A program made the position numbers and the translations under genes. Positions 62,467 through 64,000 of a stretch of 64,000 bases of DNA are shown piece after piece. Within the stretch, counting starts at the first letter, position 1; the number at the start of each line of letters is the position of its first letter. The notes below the pieces were generated by a model. The model made no database searches. It saw only the letters and a program-made list of their open reading frames with translations, and was not told where the DNA came from. The stretch is taken from positions 3,956,485-4,020,484 of the forward strand of contig NC_134027.1 in the NCBI RefSeq assembly GCF_964204645.1. Direction: 5' to 3'. The DNA comes from Tubulanus polymorphus. Lineage: Eukaryota; Nemertea; Palaeonemertea; Tubulaniformes; Tubulanidae.

Positions 62467-63823
62467 ATGACTACACCCACTCCGCTTGACACAGTTCTTC
62501 AACCGGGTCATCAAATAACAAGGTAAGATAATCCTATGACAGGATAAGACTCATAAAATGATGAATCTTCCGCTGTAAAAAACTTTCGAATTAACAAGTT
62601 TTATATCATTTTCAGTGTTATCGCTGGTGTGGTCAGTAGTGTTGGCGTCGTTTTTTCTGTCCTAGCATTTTATCTTTATTGGTACCGAAATTATCAGTGC
62701 GATTGCTTTAAGGCAAATCAAATCAACCCGGACGAATCAGCAGGTAAAATGAACTTTGACACAATTTGTTTCGAAAAATTTTCGAATAATCATTAGACCC
62801 AGATCATAAATGAATACGTACATCTAAATCATTTTTGTTTTTCTCACAGAAAACATACCCGCTGCAGTAAGTCAACTGGCCCAAGAAGTTAAAGACCATC
62901 AGAAGATTTTTATTAATGATAATTCAGTGGAGCCAGTACGTCATTTAGGTGTTATTCACCAGTCGCAATATGAACCTGTTTTTCCGGCACCACCCGATTA
63001 CAAACTTAGAAAGCCAAAACCATTGAGATCTGCAAACGAAGCATTCCAAAAAGCCGGGCGTTTGGTCTCGACATTGAATACGTTCTTGCAATTATCCGCC
63101 GAAAGATCACCGCGGTTACACCGGCCATCTTTAGGAGTTGTTGACGAGACTGTCGAACATGTTGTTTCTGCTGGGCAACAACTGCGAGAATCGCCTAATT
63201 CCGTAGCCACGCCGGGATATGCGATTTCGAGAAGCTTCGAAATGCAATCACCCATACGTCCACGTCTGAAACGGACAGTATCGGCTCCTATTTTAGTGAC
63301 GGTCACATCAGAAGCTGGTGTCACAAACGAAGCCCTCCATGTTGGTTGTATTATAATGAAAGAGAGTAAAAAAGAGTCACATGGAAAAAATGAACAAAGT
63401 GCCACAGCTTGTTGTTTGGATAATGGCTTCCTGTTAAATCGTGAACATATCGATCGGCGCGCAGGAACTGGTTCTAACTCGCTGCTTCCTGTTGATAGAG
63501 AGGGACTCGGCGATGTTGAGTCGGTAATCGAACTGGCAGCTGACAAATCGGATATAGATGAAAAACCATCGATGATTTCGACACCTTCAGAAATGAACAG
63601 CGTCAATTATAATCTCGACAGATCAGTGAACAGAGAGGATAGTGTTTTAGAAAACGAATTGAACGTAACGCATCGCGATGACGGTAGTAGGTGGGATAAG
63701 ATTCGTAAATTAGTAAATCACACTAAGTTTGAACCATCGGATAGTGAAAATAGTTCGATAGCATCGATTTGTTCAAGTCGTAGATCATCCGTCGAAATAG
63801 ATGGTGGAATGAGTGCCATATGA
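62467..63823 (+). CDS. Single-pass membrane protein of unknown family (3 exons)
   Basis: Exons 62467-62522, 62616-62743 and 62850-63823 join in phase to 385 residues. There is no cleavable signal peptide: a short Thr/Pro-rich N terminus (MTTPTPLDTVLQPGHQ) precedes one membrane helix (about 21-42, VIAGVVSSVGVVFSVLAFYL), then a Cys-containing juxtamembrane motif (NYQCDCFKA) that could be palmitoylated. The long C-terminal part, presumably cytoplasmic, is polar and Ser-rich with proline motifs (PVFPAPPDYKLRKPKP) and an RSFEMQSPIRPRLKRTVSAP stretch that looks phosphorylatable, and it ends in a Ser/Glu-rich tail. Topology suggests a type III membrane adaptor; this is inference. No homologue recognised. 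Confidence 0.8.
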
Positions 63824-64000
63824 GGAATTACAGCGACAATTTTGAATATGAGGATAACGATGTAAATTCGATTGGTGACGATAGAAATAAACACGAGATT
63901 TGGGAAACATCGAAAATGGCCCAATTTATTTGGGAAATGGCCCAATTTATTTGGGAAAATGCACCAATCAACGAGGGGCTACCGAAAGGTCTATCTAATT
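63824..64000 (+). other. Probable 3' UTR of the membrane protein gene
   Basis: Immediately follows the stop codon. It contains a short direct duplication, GGCCCAATTTATTTGGGAAA, near 63917-63956. Truncated by the window edge. Confidence 0.5.

Noticed and set aside
62998-63606. 202-codon minus-strand ORF
   Set aside because: Shadow of the plus-strand membrane protein exon, which has matching splice phases.

Overview
This looks like a gene-bearing piece of an animal nuclear genome. Coding exons are split by short, mostly GT-AG introns, the non-coding DNA is AT-rich, and satellites and small DNA transposons are common. Exon-by-exon reading gives clear metazoan orthologues: a KIF28/KLP-6-type kinesin-3, LLPH, IMP dehydrogenase, RAP1GDS1, an SLC16-type transporter and ARIH2. 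The gene set fits a non-vertebrate animal, perhaps a marine lophotrochozoan, but no single sequence here fixes the phylum. Where a gene is called complete, I joined the exons by hand, checked splice phase at every junction and confirmed that the total length is a multiple of three.

Layout: 1-1.8 kb, only a possible two-exon micro-ORF. 1.8-10.8 kb, KIF28-like kinesin (minus, 22 exons), divergent from LLPH (plus, 11.7-12.5 kb). 13.9-23.8 kb, IMPDH (minus, 15 exons plus upstream exons for an N-terminally extended isoform); its introns hold a hammerhead-bearing inverted-repeat element, SINE-like repeats and one GC-AG intron. 26.4-28.2 kb, an intronless RAP1GDS1. 28.8-31.4 kb, a nine-finger C2H2 protein (minus, 5 exons). 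31.7-32.3 kb, a LINE 3' remnant. 32.9-36.7 kb, an SLC16-like transporter (minus) whose large intron carries a (TA)n block of about 430 bp and a decayed protein-like region hit by a MITE. 37.2 kb, tRNA-Pro(AGG). 38.1-42.9 kb, two adjacent satellite arrays, both with higher-order structure. 44.3-47.2 kb, a coiled-coil gene (plus). 50.7-54.5 kb, ARIH2 (minus, 13 exons). 55.5-58.3 kb, a MITE-split exon-like frame, a 79-bp perfect inverted repeat, duplicated exon-like units and a 28-bp minisatellite. 59.4-60.4 kb, a dead IS630/Tc1/mariner-type transposon. 61.2-63.8 kb, an orphan terminal exon, another MITE, and a single-pass membrane protein gene (plus).

The genes are unrelated housekeeping or signalling genes, with no operon logic. 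The main points of interest are the long-isoform exon of IMPDH, the hammerhead motif, a family of about 100-140 bp MITEs with 9-10 bp target duplications (one splitting a reading frame), the dimeric satellite, and the intronless RAP1GDS1.
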